Assembly (NCBI GenBank): GCA_963920665.1
Contig: OY987266.1
Span: 21,316,248 to 21,380,247 of the forward strand
Direction: 5' to 3'
Origin: Straminergon stramineum
Lineage: Eukaryota > Streptophyta > Bryopsida > Hypnales > Calliergonaceae
Length of the DNA stretch: 64,000 nt
Part shown: positions 24,300 through 37,500 of the stretch, piece by piece
Layout of the letters: each line of letters starts with the position of its first letter
Position numbering within the stretch: the stretch's first letter is position 1
Notes under the pieces: model-generated
What the model was told of the DNA's origin: nothing
The model's input: only the letters and a program-made list of their open reading frames with translations
Database searches by the model: none
Position numbers and translations under genes: made by a program

Positions 24300-25075
24300 G
24301 TAACATGGAAATGATGTAAAGGAAAAGTGACCTATCTTCCCACTTATAGAATACAATGATGAGATGGTATCTCTTCTAATCTTAGTCACATTATATTTGC
24401 ATTAGAAGTGATACAACCAATCAATTCATATTTGTGTACAATGATGAGTAATGTGAAATGATGTGACCTCTTATTTTGACAACATGGAAATGATGTAAAG
24501 GAAATATGGCCTATCTTCCCAAGAGGCTTCCCACATATTGAATACAACGATGAGATGGCATGTCCTCTTATCTGAGACGCATTATATTTGAATTACAAGT
24601 GATACAACTAATCAATTCATATTTGTGTTCAATGATGAACAATGAAATGGTGTGACCTCTAAATTTGGTAGTATAGAAGTGATGTAAAAGAAAAGTGACC
24701 TCTCTTCCCACCAAGCTTCCCACGTATAGAATACAACAATGAGATGGGATGTCCTCTAATCTTAGTCATGTCATATTTGCATTAAAAGTGATACAACCGA
24801 TCAATTCATATTTGTGTACAATGATGAGTAATGAAATGGTGTGACTTCTAAATTTGGTAGCATAGAAGTAATATAAAAGAAAGGTGACTTATCTTCCTAC
24901 CAGAATTCCCACGTATTGAATACAATGATGAGATGGCATGTCCTCTAATCTTAGTCATGTTATATTTGCATTAGGAGCAATACAATTGATCAATTCATAT
25001 TTGTATATGTACAATGATGAATATTGAAATGGTGTGACCTCTAATTTTAGTCAATATTTGTGCATTAGAAGTGAT
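24300..25075. repeat. Satellite-like tandem repeat, ~180-189-bp unit, four copies plus a partial
   Basis: The word GGAAATGATGTAAAGG or its variant TAGAAGTGATGTAAAAG recurs at about 24306, 24485, 24674 and 24863. Each unit also has a GTGACCTATCTTCCCA-like block, AATACAATGATGAGATGG, ATCAATTCATATTTGTGTA and ATGGTGTGACCTC. The period (180, 188, 189 bp) is in the range of nucleosome-length plant satellites. Confidence 0.8.
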
Positions 25076-27792
25076 GCAATCTAACATTTCAAAGTTAACA
25101 TAATTCTACATGTATATCTTGAATGTCTATTGTATATAGGCTTCATAATATAAGTTGTCACTTGTATGACTAAATAAGCCTCTCAACTTCCAACAACAAA
25201 GCCATTTCTTGTAATGCAAGTAAGAAATATAAATGTGGCAAAGATAACTTCATTTTCTCATATAGTTTGATCTAAATACAAAAAACAAAAGTTTCACATG
25301 TAATGGCATTAAGAAGGTGGACTTAACAAGTGGAATGACTTAGTAGAAACCTCTAATTTCATTCCATTTTGAACACAAAATTTACTTAAAAACATTCTTT
25401 AGTGAGAAATAGATAAAACATATATAATTTTATTATCTTTGAAGTAACTCAATTACTAATAAGAAAAATAACTTAAAATCATATTCACTGAAGTCCAAGA
25501 AGATTCTAGTTTACAACTTGTGTGTAACTTTCTTTTGACCTCCTATAAAAAATGGAACCCATTTTACTATTTTAGAATAATTTGTGCCTTTTGAGAATCA
25601 ATCCTTAATCAATTCAAACTTTGAACATACAAAATAAGTGATATTGAGTTTGGAAAGAAATGGTGAGTTCATCCAACTTTAAAAGTTGCATGAGAAACAA
25701 AGTGAAAATATCTATCGCCTATCTAAAGTAAGCCTTTGTATTTGTGCCATTTTGTAATAGCAATACACATTTCAAATTTTATTATGTGTATTATTGCTAC
25801 ATAGTGGCACAAATAGGATACAACCAAATTGTGCTAAATTAAGTTCTTTATTCCATGTAAATCCCAATGGACATGCTTAAAACAAAAATATCTAAGCATG
25901 TCCGGTCCATCCTCCCTTTCCCTTTTCTTCCCCAATTATTTGTGTGTTATAGAAGGTTCTAGAATAGTTGCAAATATGACCTTCAATTATCATTCTATAA
26001 CACTTCTAACTTTACACTTGGTGCAACATGGATGCAAAACAACTTAGCATTTAGTTATGGACAATGAAAATCATTAAATTTTAGATTCACCAAGATGTAC
26101 AACATATGTGCTCCTTCGAATTGTTTAAAGAGATTCAAAAACAGGAAATCATCTCATTAGCATGAAGAAGAAAACTTTCTATAGTTGGTTCTCTTAGGTT
26201 CTTTTATAGTCAAGGTAAAATCTTCATCACAAATAAAGTTGCCATTTCATACAAATTTTCTTCAAATTTTGTACCAATGAAAGTCTATATGCTTAGACTT
26301 TGATGCAAAGAAAAACAACATCCTTATAATCCATAGTAATGGCACTTCTGTAGTTTAATCACTTCTTTCGCATTTTTAGGTAATTCCTTACAACCTTGTC
26401 AAATTTTCACATCAGTTGAAATATTTATAGACAAGAAAAATATAAAAATCTATTATCATTACATAAGATAGTAGATTCACTCAAGATAAATTTGGTTTAG
26501 ATTAAGATTTATACCAAATATCATATTTTAATCATATTCCTACACTAAACAAGCTAACTTCTTTGAAAATGAAACCTCCGTGATGAAATTTTTGAAAACA
26601 AAAGTGTGAAAAATCAATAACCTCCACATGTCCAATTCAACAACCAACACTACTAGAAATGAGGAATTTGAGCACCAAACAATTCTATTTGAGTTGGGTG
26701 CCCAAAGCCTATAAGATGAACCAATCATTACCACCACAACACCACGCTTCTCAATTTTGCCCTCATGAACCTATGGTGTACATTTTCCCTCTGAAATGTC
26801 CCCTATAGGTACACGAGGGTACACGAGGGTGGATTTGTGCAAAATCGAGAAAGGTGGCAACAATAGGTTGCTTCACCTCACTTGCACTTTGACACGCAAC
26901 CCATATGTGGTTTCTTAGTGCTCCAATACCTTCTTTCTATTAGACAATACAAAAAGATGCAAACCAATATGAACACACCAGTGTCGAAATTGCACACATT
27001 TTTCTCGTGTATGTATGTATGCATGACCTCTACCACCAATTTGACGTCAATTCCATGACCGCACAATTTTTATTTTTCTCTTCCCTTTACAGCAAGTTTG
27101 AAATGCACATCATGCGCTGTGCAGGTGTAACTTATTTGGCAGATAACTTATAACGTATTCGAAGAACAAGACACGTGTTCTGCAAATTGAAAAAAGTTTT
27201 GTATCTTTTGGACGGGCTGTAAGGTAGTAAGTAACATGGAGTGGACACATGATGATCATTTTACCATGATGCCCTTTAAAAGAGCTTTCTGTTCCTGTTT
27301 TACTGGCTTCTCATAAAAGAGGAAAAGCTACAGGGGGGCGGTCTTGGGAAATTGACTACAATATCATAAAATCCAGTCTTTTCCAGATTTTTCCGTAATT
27401 TATTCATCAGTTCTGCATTGAATACCCAGTCTGACCATTTTTATTTTTATAACAAACTTTTAAAGGTAGTCCCCCTCATGGATTTGCTTTCATTTGTGTC
27501 AAAGAAGAAGGAAGAAGAAGGAAAAAGGAAGAAAGAAGAAGAAGTGTGTGGGACCCTCCAATGTTAGGGATCTTTTTGAATTTTATTGGCTATTTTTCTA
27601 TGATTTCCATATTGAACCTATTTTTTATAATAGCAAGTCTAGTTGTTTTTTTCTCTATTTTTTTTCCTCCAATTAGAAATTTTATAAAATTTTTCATCAT
27701 TCTTTTCCTAATTTCAATTGCAAATTGCAAATGGGGTTTTCCCAAATTCCACATATTAACAATGGACGAACTAGTGGTTCACTCAAAACATT
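25076..27792. other. AT-rich intergenic DNA
   Basis: No gene is recognised. A local duplication of GGTACACGAGG occurs near 26811-26831. CACTACTAGAAA at 26648 resembles a CACTA terminus but has no good partner. A purine-rich GAAGAAGGAAGAAG stretch lies at about 27503-27545. Confidence 0.45.
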
Positions 27793-27999
27793 GGAGGGGA
27801 TTGACTCCTACCAAAGGCAAATGTAAAAAATTCCCCCTGTTTTGTGTTGCATTAATATTGGATTTTGTCATCTCTCCTACCTGATTTTAACCTCCAATTC
27901 TGAATTTGAATTCCAAATTTTCAAATTTTATCATGGGTGGCGAATAAGAAATTTTAGTGTTTTGAAGGGGGACAATGAGGGGGGCAATCCCCCTTGGTC
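27793..27999. mobile_element. Inverted-repeat element related to 21384-21613
   Basis: The left part GGAGGGGATTGACTCC and the right part GGGGGGCAATCCCCC are imperfect inverted copies. The CCCCCTGTTTTGTG block near the left end is shared with the other copy. There is no credible ORF. Confidence 0.4.
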
Positions 28000-28365
28000 G
28001 ACACATGAGTTGTTGCATATATATGTTGAAAATTAAAATCACTACTTATTTGGATTTGTTTTGAGGCTTTAATTTTGACTTATTTTATAATTTGGGAATT
28101 GAACAACTTGAATTGGAACTAAGGTAGGTGAACCTATTAGCACTCTCGTCTCAATTCCACCTACATGTACACCAACATGTACATTTCATAATATAAATGT
28201 ACATCTTATGTACATATGTGCATTATTGAAATCTGGATGGTAATAGGTTGGTTCACCTTCTCTTATACTCATTTATACTAGCAGTGAAGGGGCAAGGGGT
28301 CCAAGGACTGAAAAAAATAAAATAAAATAAGATCAATCTAATCTAATCAACCATCCATACAAACT
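28000..28365. other. AT-rich intergenic DNA
   Basis: No gene or bounded repeat is visible. Confidence 0.5.
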
Positions 28366-28366
28366 A

Positions 28367-28405
<39 letters not shown>

Positions 28406-28406
28406 A
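28366..28406. repeat. (TAAA)n microsatellite
   Basis: About ten uninterrupted TAAA tetramers. Confidence 0.95.
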
Positions 28407-28544
28407 ACACTTGATCCCCCCAATCAAAACCAAACACACTTTGATACAAGTATGATATACAATATACTACATATATATATATATCATATGGCTTACTAAT
28501 ATGGTTCAAATTTTGGGCACATGTATGGGATATAGTTGTGTTAA

Positions 28545-29469
28545 CCCCTAAAGTTCCATGACTATGTTTTCATTGAAAATTCTCCAAAACTGCCAATTTT
28601 AATACAAGTACCAAATTTTTGAAAATAAACTTTTTTTGACACATGTAACCATAGGATCTCATAGTATGCTGACTTGAGAGCATGTGATAAAAATTTAAGA
28701 AATTTCCACCACATGGATTGCAAGATATAAGCATTTAAATTCATTGTAATCATTTTTTTGGCCCTGCAAAAAACAGGGCAGCTGCATTTCACAAGCTAAT
28801 TTTTCTATGAAAAATTGTCTAAAATGGTGGTGCTTCTTTGGATTTGTTTTCCTAGAAAAGTTGTCCACGTGCTTGAAAAATTTCAGATCATTTGGAATTG
28901 TACAACATATAGGAAAAAAATAGTAAGTAGATAGTTGTAGAGAATGATTCAAAATACTAAATTGTTAAGAATTTAATTATGGAATTGAAAAATGCCAATC
29001 CCAATGGTTGCAATGTTATAATAAACAATATACATCCTATGATTTTCTTTTTTTTCAAAAATATTGAAAATTAAGTAAGATAAAGGACTTTAAAGTTTAT
29101 TTTAGAGTAGAGAGTCCTTAACTGCTTGCAAACAAAAAATCCTCATAACTTTTGACTCCTTGACCAAAATGGAATGATTCAAAGCTTTCCAAGTATATAT
29201 AACTCTAGAAAACGAATTTCAAATTTCAGTTTTTGAAAAAAGTGATTTTTTAAAATCTGCCCGAACTGCCCAATTACGAAAAAAAAGAACATATTAGGCC
29301 ATAACTTTTGACTCGTATTTCAAAATATCCTAAAATTTAGTGCACTTGAAAGATATTCCTTGTCTCCACCTTCTCTTAAAATTTGGGCTAGAAATATGGA
29401 AATCTCTAGCCACACATACCTGCCCAAAATTGCTATGTAGCCAAAAAATGCATGTTGGTCCTTTAGGGG
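28545..29469. mobile_element. TTAA-flanked miniature element, ~925-bp type
   Basis: It is bounded by TTAA at 28541-28544 and 29470-29473. The termini are CCCCTAAAG and CTTTAGGGG, perfect 9-bp inverted repeats. It aligns along its full length with 18287-19222 and with the decayed copy at about 43748-44573. No protein is encoded, so it is non-autonomous. It is the best-preserved member in the window. Confidence 0.75.
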
Positions 29470-29564
29470 TTAATCCCATACCAATTATAATCTAGCATGC
29501 TCACAAAAAACATATGTACAATGAGTGTGTAGAGTAGAAGTATTATAATTCCCTCATTTATTAA

Positions 29565-30812
29565 CTCCTGAAGTCCCAAGGTCATTTTTTTGTCAAAAAT
29601 GACTCAAAACTGCCAATTCTATTGTGTTCACCCAAGAAAACAAAAGAATGTTTTTATTAAAATCTAACCATAGGATCGAGTACTTTAATAGTCTTAGATC
29701 ATGTAGTAAAAATTTCATTAATTTTGATAGTCTAAATTGGAATATATCAACATTCAAAGTTGGGAAAAAAGTTTTTTTTGAATGTTGGCTTGCAATTTTA
29801 GAAGATTGAACTAGAAGAAAATTGTGTTGAACTTGTCAAAAACTGCATCTAACTTCTTAAAAACTGTATTTTACTTGACAAAAAATATGTTGTACTAAAC
29901 AGAAAAGTGTGGGCTGGATTTTGTTGAGTTTTCCCTTCATAATGCAAAATTTTGTGTTTCAGCACTTCAACACAAAATTTGACAAGTCAAAACGCAAAAT
30001 TTTGGTTTAGAATGCAAAATTTTGGGTTACGAAGGGAGATCTCAACAAAATCTAGTCCACACTTTTTTATTGAATAAAATGCAGTTTTTGACAAGTTCAA
30101 CGCAATTTTCTTCAGGTGCTTTGACTACCCTCTCTGGAAAAAATTTGCATTACAAAACTTTGAATTATAAAAAAATTGTGTTATAGAATTGAAGTGAAAG
30201 TCTATGAAAAAAACTTCAAAAAACATACACTTGATTTTCATTCTTTAAGAATTTATTAATTAGAAGTAGGTCAAAGATTGGAAAAAAAACTAAATCATTA
30301 ATAGCTCTAAGATGGGATTGGAATACTATAATCCAAATGGTCAAATTGTTATAGCAAGCAAACTTAACCTTGTCAAACAATTTTTTTTTAATTGTGAAAA
30401 CTACATTCACAAATGAATCCTAAATTATTTTTTAAGAAGAGGCCATGTAATTGCCTGAAAAATAAGATTGTCCATAACTTTCACATGGCAAATGCAAATG
30501 GAATGGATCAAAGCTTCCCATGTAGATAAAATTACAATATATGAGAAACCAATTTTTCTTTTAAATTTTTAAATTTTCTTTTTGCATGAGAGGATTCTTG
30601 CCTGTTGCACCAAGAAAAGGACTTTTTATGCCATAAATTTTATTCTTGGTCACCAAATGAAATAAAAATTATATTCCTAGAAAGCTACCAAATTTTTCTA
30701 TCTTTCAGAAAAGTTAAAAAAACAAAAACAGGATGAATATTGGGACTATAGAAACCTGCCCAAAATCCATTTTGTCTCCTTAGGGGACAGTGGGACTTAC
30801 TTACTTTAGGGG
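29565..30812. mobile_element. TTAA-flanked element, ~1.25 kb, with nested fold-back
   Basis: TTAA lies at 29561-29564 and 30813-30816. The ends are CTCCTGAAG and CTTTAGGGG. The sequence resembles the 925-bp type (AAACTGCCAATT, CATAGGATC, TTTTGTCTCCTTAGGGG). It is longer mainly because of a ~310-bp fold-back insertion at 29809-30118. Confidence 0.6.
29809..30118. mobile_element. Fold-back miniature element nested in the TTAA element
   Basis: The left arm, CTAGAAGAAAATTGTGTTGA followed by CTTGTCAAAAACTGCAT, is mirrored at the right by ATGCAGTTTTTGACAAG followed by TTCAACGCAATTTTCTTC. An inner pair (GTGTGGGCTGGATTTTGTTG and its reverse) continues the hairpin. The ends resemble those of the CACTA-type element at 22-150 (CTAGAAGAAAA), but the terminal C is lost and no target duplication is visible. 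Probably the same family, decayed. Confidence 0.6.
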
Positions 30813-30816
30813 TTAA

Positions 30817-31388
30817 GTGAAGGGGTGAGTGAAGTGAATTCACTCACTATTCCATGTTATGTTATGGACACTTCCATAATAAAATAATATCATCTTTCAC
30901 TGATTAAGTTACTAGTAAGTTATGACTCATAATTCAAATGACAGAGGCATCTTGACCCTCTCCACCTAAATTATTATTAAAGAGATACAGTAGGATTCAA
31001 CTACCTGCATCAGCTTCAAGAAAGATTTTTTTAAAATCATATTTATTAGAAACAAAGGGGAACCTCTGCTTGAATAGCATGTGCAGAATGGACAATTATC
31101 TCTGTTTAGTATATTGTTTCATGATGATCATACCTTAGAGTACAACGACCAGTAATATTTAACATCAGTTCAACCCTGTTTGAACAAATGGCATAACTTA
31201 AGCTAAGGACAACCAATTTTTCAGTTGTACTATTGAAGGCAAATTTTTCAAAGTCAACAAACTGAACTGAATTATATCTGCTTGGCAAAATTAGAACAAA
31301 ATATTGGAAACAATAGAAATTACCAAAAGAAATTTCAAAGCAGAATTTCATTGGTATGGATGCCACTCCAATGAAGATTGTACTGAGT
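30817..31388. other. AT-rich intergenic DNA
   Basis: No gene or repeat with borders is recognised. Confidence 0.5.
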
Positions 31389-31390
31389 TA

Positions 31391-31657
31391 AGGTATGTTC
31401 TCACTTAGTGTTAAAAGAGTGTTGTTACTAAGGGTTGTTACTAAGGATCTTATGGTATGTTCACACTTGGTGTTAATGAGTGTTGTTATTGAGGATCTTT
31501 GGAATGAATTTAGACTTCCTTTGGATTGGATGCACATTGCAAACATCATCCCTAGCACCAAGTGTAAACATACTTTTAAGAACAAATTTAGCCCTACTTT
31601 TGGATTGGATTCACATTGCAAACATCACCCCTAATATCAAGTGTGAACGTACCTAAC
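31391..31657. mobile_element. Inverted-repeat miniature element (~267 bp)
   Basis: The left end AGGTATGTTCTCACTTAGTG is mirrored by the right end, which reversed reads AGGTACGTTCACACTTGAT. Internal direct repeats of both a GTATGTTCACACTTGGTG-like word and a GGATTGGATKCACATTGCAA-like word show past internal duplication. Both ORFs here (31388-31634) are short and lie inside the repeat. Confidence 0.55.
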
Positions 31658-33323
31658 ATTACTATCCCTTGAAAAGGGGCGACTCCCCTCCTTTACCCCC
31701 GACTAAATTGAGAAATAAAAAAAATATTCATTTGTGTCAAAAAATCAATTTTGCCCACCCACCCATTCATCAAAACCAAAACCAAAAAAACTTTGATATG
31801 GACACAGTATATGAAACTATATATATGGAATATATATTCTGGTATGATAAATGGATGCAAAGTTTGGAATACTATATATAAGGTATATATATTGGTTAGG
31901 ATAAGGAATAAAAAGATATTCAATACAACATATATATACACACATGTACAGGATATGGAATAATCCCATGTTGATTGTTATCAAATAGGTTTAGGAAAAT
32001 ATACATACCAGGGATAATCAATGAATCACAAAAATATACATATCAGTGAATTCTTTTACTTATTCGGCAAGTGAAGTGAGTGAGAGTCACTATGTTAACT
32101 CAAAATAAGTAATTCACTCAAAAACTCATCACTATAGTTACAATACATCATAAACTCCCATTACAATATCTTTGGACAATTTATCCTAATAAATAAATAA
32201 TATTTACCCATAAGTAGGAAATAGAAAATTATCTTTCTTGGTTTACTTAAAAGAAAATGTGTGAGATTGTTAAGTCATTTATGTAACATCACCAATTTTG
32301 GCATAAAATTCCTTTAAGTACATTGTCAAGGATTGAATATTTTAATCTTGCAATGGTATTCAAATCAACTCCTTTAATGATGGAGGATTTTGGACAAAAC
32401 TCATTGTATGCTACAATATCTAATTTCTTCTATTTGTTTGAGTTTAGCATTAAGACTTATTTTTTGGTTAGATACAATTAATTTTTATGGTTAAGTTTTG
32501 ATATGACAAGGTAAACTATGAAGTGATCGTTATGGTATAAAATGAATATAATTTTTTTTATTGTATATTCTAAAAGCACTCAAATTTTCTATACATAGAG
32601 AAATGTTTAGTAACAAAAATTAGACCCTTGGATTTTTACCAAGTATGATACCAAAGTATTTTGTAAGAAGCCATCAATTTTTATATAATACAACTATTGA
32701 TATTGTGCATTCAACAATGTTGTTGATAACAAACATTTTATTGTAGAAGCGTTCTACAAGATATAAATGATCTAGAAGAGAATGAACACTACTTTAAAGT
32801 ATCACTTGACAATTAGGAATTAAATCAAATGTAACATGGAAAAATTAAACAAATATTTCTAGGTTAAAACAAAGGATATACAATGTCTAAAATTTGCATA
32901 CAACTTAAACAAGGATTTGCCTACCCTTCATGAAAAAGACTTCATGCACGTAGAGTACAGTTTGAAGTCTTTGGACTTCATACATAGTTTAATAATGTTA
33001 GCAACAAAGATGAATAAATTAGAAAAAAAATACATTGAAAATTTAGACCAAAACATAAAACAACCTATAGCCTACAATACTACACACAAACAACATGTTC
33101 ATCACATTCATGGTAAAAAATTATCAACAAATACTTCTCTTCTTTGAGATAATTGAATAGACTTTTTTCAAGATTATTTGAAATCTTTTGAATTCTTCTC
33201 TAAAAAACTCTTTTCCTTTAAAAAGTAATTTCCCAACAATTTCAACATTGAGTTTTAGGAATATTTTATGACAAGTGAACCTTCTATTAGCCCCTACAAT
33301 ACATACTTGTACTTTGTGAACTA
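31658..33323. other. AT-rich intergenic DNA
   Basis: Dense TATA-type dinucleotide tracts occur between 31800 and 31950. No gene is recognisable; ORFs of 60-82 codons are chance-like. Confidence 0.5.
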
Positions 33324-33608
33324 AAGTAGGCCCCACCAAATGAGCCCTTGACCCAAAATCACCATCGTCACTTGGGGGTACATCTCCAAAATCAATATGT
33401 ATGTACTTGGAAGAAACAATTTAAAAACCTCTACCAATAAAACTTTGACCCTTCGTAACTTTTGCATACCATATCCAAATGTTACATTCTTTAGTGTGTT
33501 AGAACCTTCTTTCACTTGTCCACAAGAAAATATGAAAATCTGACCAGTATAATAATAGTATTTAGGTGCAGTACCAAAAAGTTGGCGGTCTTGGGGGTGC
33601 CCACCTTA
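33324..33608. mobile_element. Dispersed repeat, copy 1 (~285 bp)
   Basis: Aligns along its whole length with 59253-59540: shared blocks include ACATCTCCAAAATCAATATG, TTTGACCCTTC, TAACTTTTGCATA and ATATCCAAATGTT. The ends are imperfect inverted repeats (AAAGTAGGCCCCACC left; TAAGGTGGGCACCCCC reading in from the right), which suggests a miniature inverted-repeat transposon. Confidence 0.7.
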
Positions 33609-34228
33609 CCATCCAAAATTAAATTAAAAATTAGAAAGACTGCAATGAGCACTGAGTACCCCTGACCGTTGAGTAAGAAGCAATTAAACTCCACCCAGAA
33701 ACACTCCAGCTAATCAGGCACCGGGAACACCAACTCTCTACGGCGTAATCAAAACATACAATAACCCCCTCACCCCCCAAAATCCACCACTGTAAAGTCT
33801 ACCAAACCCCAAATCTACCAATCAAAAAACGAGGCTCGTCTCGCCCCCCTGCGAGAGAAAAAGGCAGGAGCCCCTCCCGCCAGGATAGTAGAAGACGATG
33901 ATCTCGCTTGTTGAAACGACAACAGATCATCGCTACAGCAACTTTCAACGCTGCCTGCTGCTGCTGCCGCCGTGGATAGAATCATCGATCCCAGCAGCAT
34001 GAAACAGCACTTCCAATTCCAGCATCTGATCAATATTCTCCACGTCCCAGTGAATTCGCAAAAAATATCATCACTGCTTAGCAAACTAAGCCAGCGCACG
34101 GGCGTCATCCTACTTAAGTTAGGGCCCACTTCTTGTCAACAAGCAAATAGTGTCCTGCAATCCTGGAGACTTTTCATTCCTCGGAGTATTTGGCAGTTTC
34201 GATCCTCTTTTGGTTTTGCATTTGTTGT

Positions 34229-34292
34229 CGAGGTGAGAGAGCAGGGAGGGTGAGAGAAAGAGAAAGAGAACGATTGAGAGCTAGAGCAAGGT
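34229..34292 (+). promoter_or_regulatory. GA-rich tract upstream of the 7TM-like gene
   Basis: A strand-biased purine run built of GAGAGAGC, GAGAAAGAGAAAGAGA and GAGAGC words lies 240-300 bp before the start codon. Such GA repeats are common in plant core promoters and 5' leaders and bind BPC/GAGA-type factors. Function here is inferred from position only. Confidence 0.4.
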
Positions 34293-34535
34293 TTTTGTCG
34301 AGTGGTAGATGATAGTACGTGAAGGAGTACTGACTTTTGGTGGTGGGTTTTTGAAGTAGTGGCGTTATTGATTTGATTGGGAGGATTTTTGAGGTTTGGG
34401 GTGAGGGTGTTGAGGTATTTTGGTTTTGATTGTGAGGCTACTTGATTGAGGGGTTAGTTTGTGAGGATGCAACCGAGGTGGTATGAGAGATTGTAGCGTG
34501 GCGAGGGGTGTTTTTTGGCTTGCGAGGCTCCCACG

Positions 34536-37500
34536 ATGGACGCGGCCATTGAGCATGTGCAGGCGAAGCCGGTGATCAGTAATAACAGCCCGAGCGAGTG
34601 GGAAGAGTCGTACCGGCCGCTGCCTTTTCTTTTCTTTGGCCTCTTGATCACGTGGATGCTGTTGCTGTTGTTGTGGACGCTCAACACTTGGAGCAAGCGG
34701 CGATGGCAGGTATGGTACGCTTGCCAATAAAGAGATCAAAGAGGGGTCATTCGGTCTTTCTTTCTTGCTTACCCTGTTTGGTCGCGGTGTGAGCGATTTT
34801 GAAAGAGTCCGCGGGAGATTTGAATTCTTGACTAACCTATTTGGTGTACTACTGCGGATTTGGAAGCCCTTGTTGACGAGTGGGGTGTTGGAATTGGCAG
34901 ACTAGTCATTTGCAATGGATGTTAACAGCTGTCCCGTTGCTTAAGGCGCTTGTTCTCGGTCTCTCCTTCGTTTTCTGGTACTCCCAGTGGTTCCTAACTG
35001 CGGTGTCGGTGCTGTTTCGCAAAATGTAGTGATCCTTAAATCACGTGAAACACAATTTCATATCGATGCTAGCGATTCACCTAATCACTTGTTAGCGTTT
35101 GTTAGATTAGTGTGAGCAATTGAAATGAAGTTTCCAAGTATTTGGTGAAGAGTTTGAATGCTTTGTTTGGTTAGATTGGTGTGATATATTACATTTGAAT
35201 TTTGCAAGTGCGTGTTCAAGAGTTTTGAGTGTTGTTTCTGAATTGTGCGGTTTTGCTCTAGGTATTCGTGCTTGAACTTGAGCACATGTTCATTCTGGGT
35301 AGCCTTCGGAGTCTTCGTGTCGCGAATCTTCTTCGAGACGTCGTGCTTCATTGCCTTCCTTTTGATAGCGCATGGCTACTGTATTATGCACGAGCAACTG
35401 ACGGTCGCTGAACGCCGCAGCATCGCTGGCCTCGCTTCGCTCTTGTACTTGACCCTCACGGGGTACAAGGCTGCTGTTCCACAATTTGCTGTGCGTTTCT
35501 TTCCCCGCTCCAGTTTTGAGATAGGATACTCTTTTAGTCACTGTTGGCTTGTGGTTTCAATGGAGAATCATGAAAAGAGGGATTACTTTGGGTACTCCAA
35601 GAGCCAAACTCTCTTGAGATCAAAGATTCTTACTCAATGTATTGGATGATTTCTTATGCAAGTGGGAGGTTTGAAGGGACAGTAGATTACCCATGATTTC
35701 CATTCAAAGATTAGTGGCCATAGACTTGATTAGCTTACACCGAATAGTTGCTAATTGAAAGCGAAGCGAGTATTTATTGGAAGAAATGAGTTTCTGTTGG
35801 TAACCGGCGTCACTCAATTGGAGATGGGATCAGGATCCTATCGGTTTTAGTATCCTCTACCTTAGACTGATCGTCTTGCTGGCAAGATTTAGGGTGTCCA
35901 GAGGAATTTGTCTGGAGGGTGTGAAGAGCAAACATTAAACCCGGTTGTGAAATTGAATAGTGACAAGAATATTAATCTTTACCGTACGATTCATTTTATA
36001 TGGCTGTAAAGTGATCCATTAGTTCTGCTGTCTGGGTATGTGCAATTTGGAAACTGTTCGATTGATTGACCGCCTTGTTGTTCTTTGGTTGTGCAGGTTC
36101 TGGTGGTGTTTATCTATGGGTTGCTACTATACGTCATCATGGTGCACATTGCCCGCAACCTTGCGGCGCTAAGGGAGCAGTTACAGCAAATTCAGGACGA
36201 AGGCGTCCACATGATGCACACTGCTATTTTCATAAAGTACACCATGTTCAAGTAAGCTTTGGGGAGATTACCGTAGTATGCATTCGATTATTTTGGAAGT
36301 GTGGGTTTATTGCCCTGGAGTACAACGTAGTTGATCTTAAACCGTCCGTCCCTTCTCTTGCTGCTGCAGGAAGTTTCAGCGTGCAATGCTGATGATGGTT
36401 GTTGCTGAAATTTTGGTAAGCTATCAGTACACTCTCTGATCGCTTAGTGCTGAGTAACTCGTACGGTTTTAAAAATATGGTCTTGGTCTACACAATGTGA
36501 GTAGCAGAGGATTGGACTAGCTACGTTGATTTAATTACTGGTCAATTCCTAAAAGACCAAAGATTTATGGATTTGAATGACTAATTGGATTGATTATACT
36601 GTGAAGTAATATCATTCAGATGGAGCCAAATTTTAGTCTCCAGAATTAGTGAAGAACATTGCACGTATTGACCAATAAACAAATACAATTGGACGAATGA
36701 AAGTCCCTATTTGAGCTACTTTAAACTGGTAACAAACATGGAGCACAATTTGGTCTTCTTGGTCCTTGAAGTGTTGACGTTTGGCAATATTACTATGGCA
36801 GATGCATGCTCGCACGGATGGCTTGGCTAATGAGTACTGGATGCGCCTTCTTGTTCGCGAGTTCACCGAGATTGGCATCTTCTTGTATATTGGGTTAGTA
36901 CTCACCTCTGATTATTTGAGGCGAATCTACCTGTTTGCGAGTTCACTTGTGTCCTTGAAGCATCAATGTCGTTGAAGCAGATACTATAAGGTCACTGGAA
37001 ATCTATATGGTTTAGTTGCGGTTATCCTCAAGTGGAATTTTAATTCGTCATGTACTAATGTTTGACACTTTCCCTTTCCCATGCTTTTCTGTTTTCCTGT
37101 AGAACATGACAGCTGTTGTATTCATGTCTTTCTGGCGACGCTTTGACTGCAGGTGGACCTTTAGATCAAGAGAGCTGGCCCCATTTTTCACCGTCATTCC
37201 AACTTCACTCCCCTGTGGTCAACGCATTTTGCCACCTATTTATAGTGTGGTAAGGCGTTTAACCCTTGCATTCAACTTTTGCATGATTTTACGAGCGCGC
37301 TTGATCCCTTCGAGTAAATAGACAGTGGATTGTGCGCAGCAGTCTGACATCTCTGTCGCAATGTTGGCAGGAAATTAATGAGAAGCAGTTCAACAACTTG
37401 GATCATAAAGAGTGGCACATTGGAGTGGTGAGCTTCCTTCATTGCTATTTGTGTCCTGCTTAACTAAGTTCCTTCCATTTTTAAATACCTTTTCTGTACT

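Noticed and set aside
26648..26920. Possible CACTA element starting CACTACTAGAAA
   Set aside because: The best right-end candidate (TTTCTTAGTG) is a weak inverted match and the flanking trinucleotides differ.
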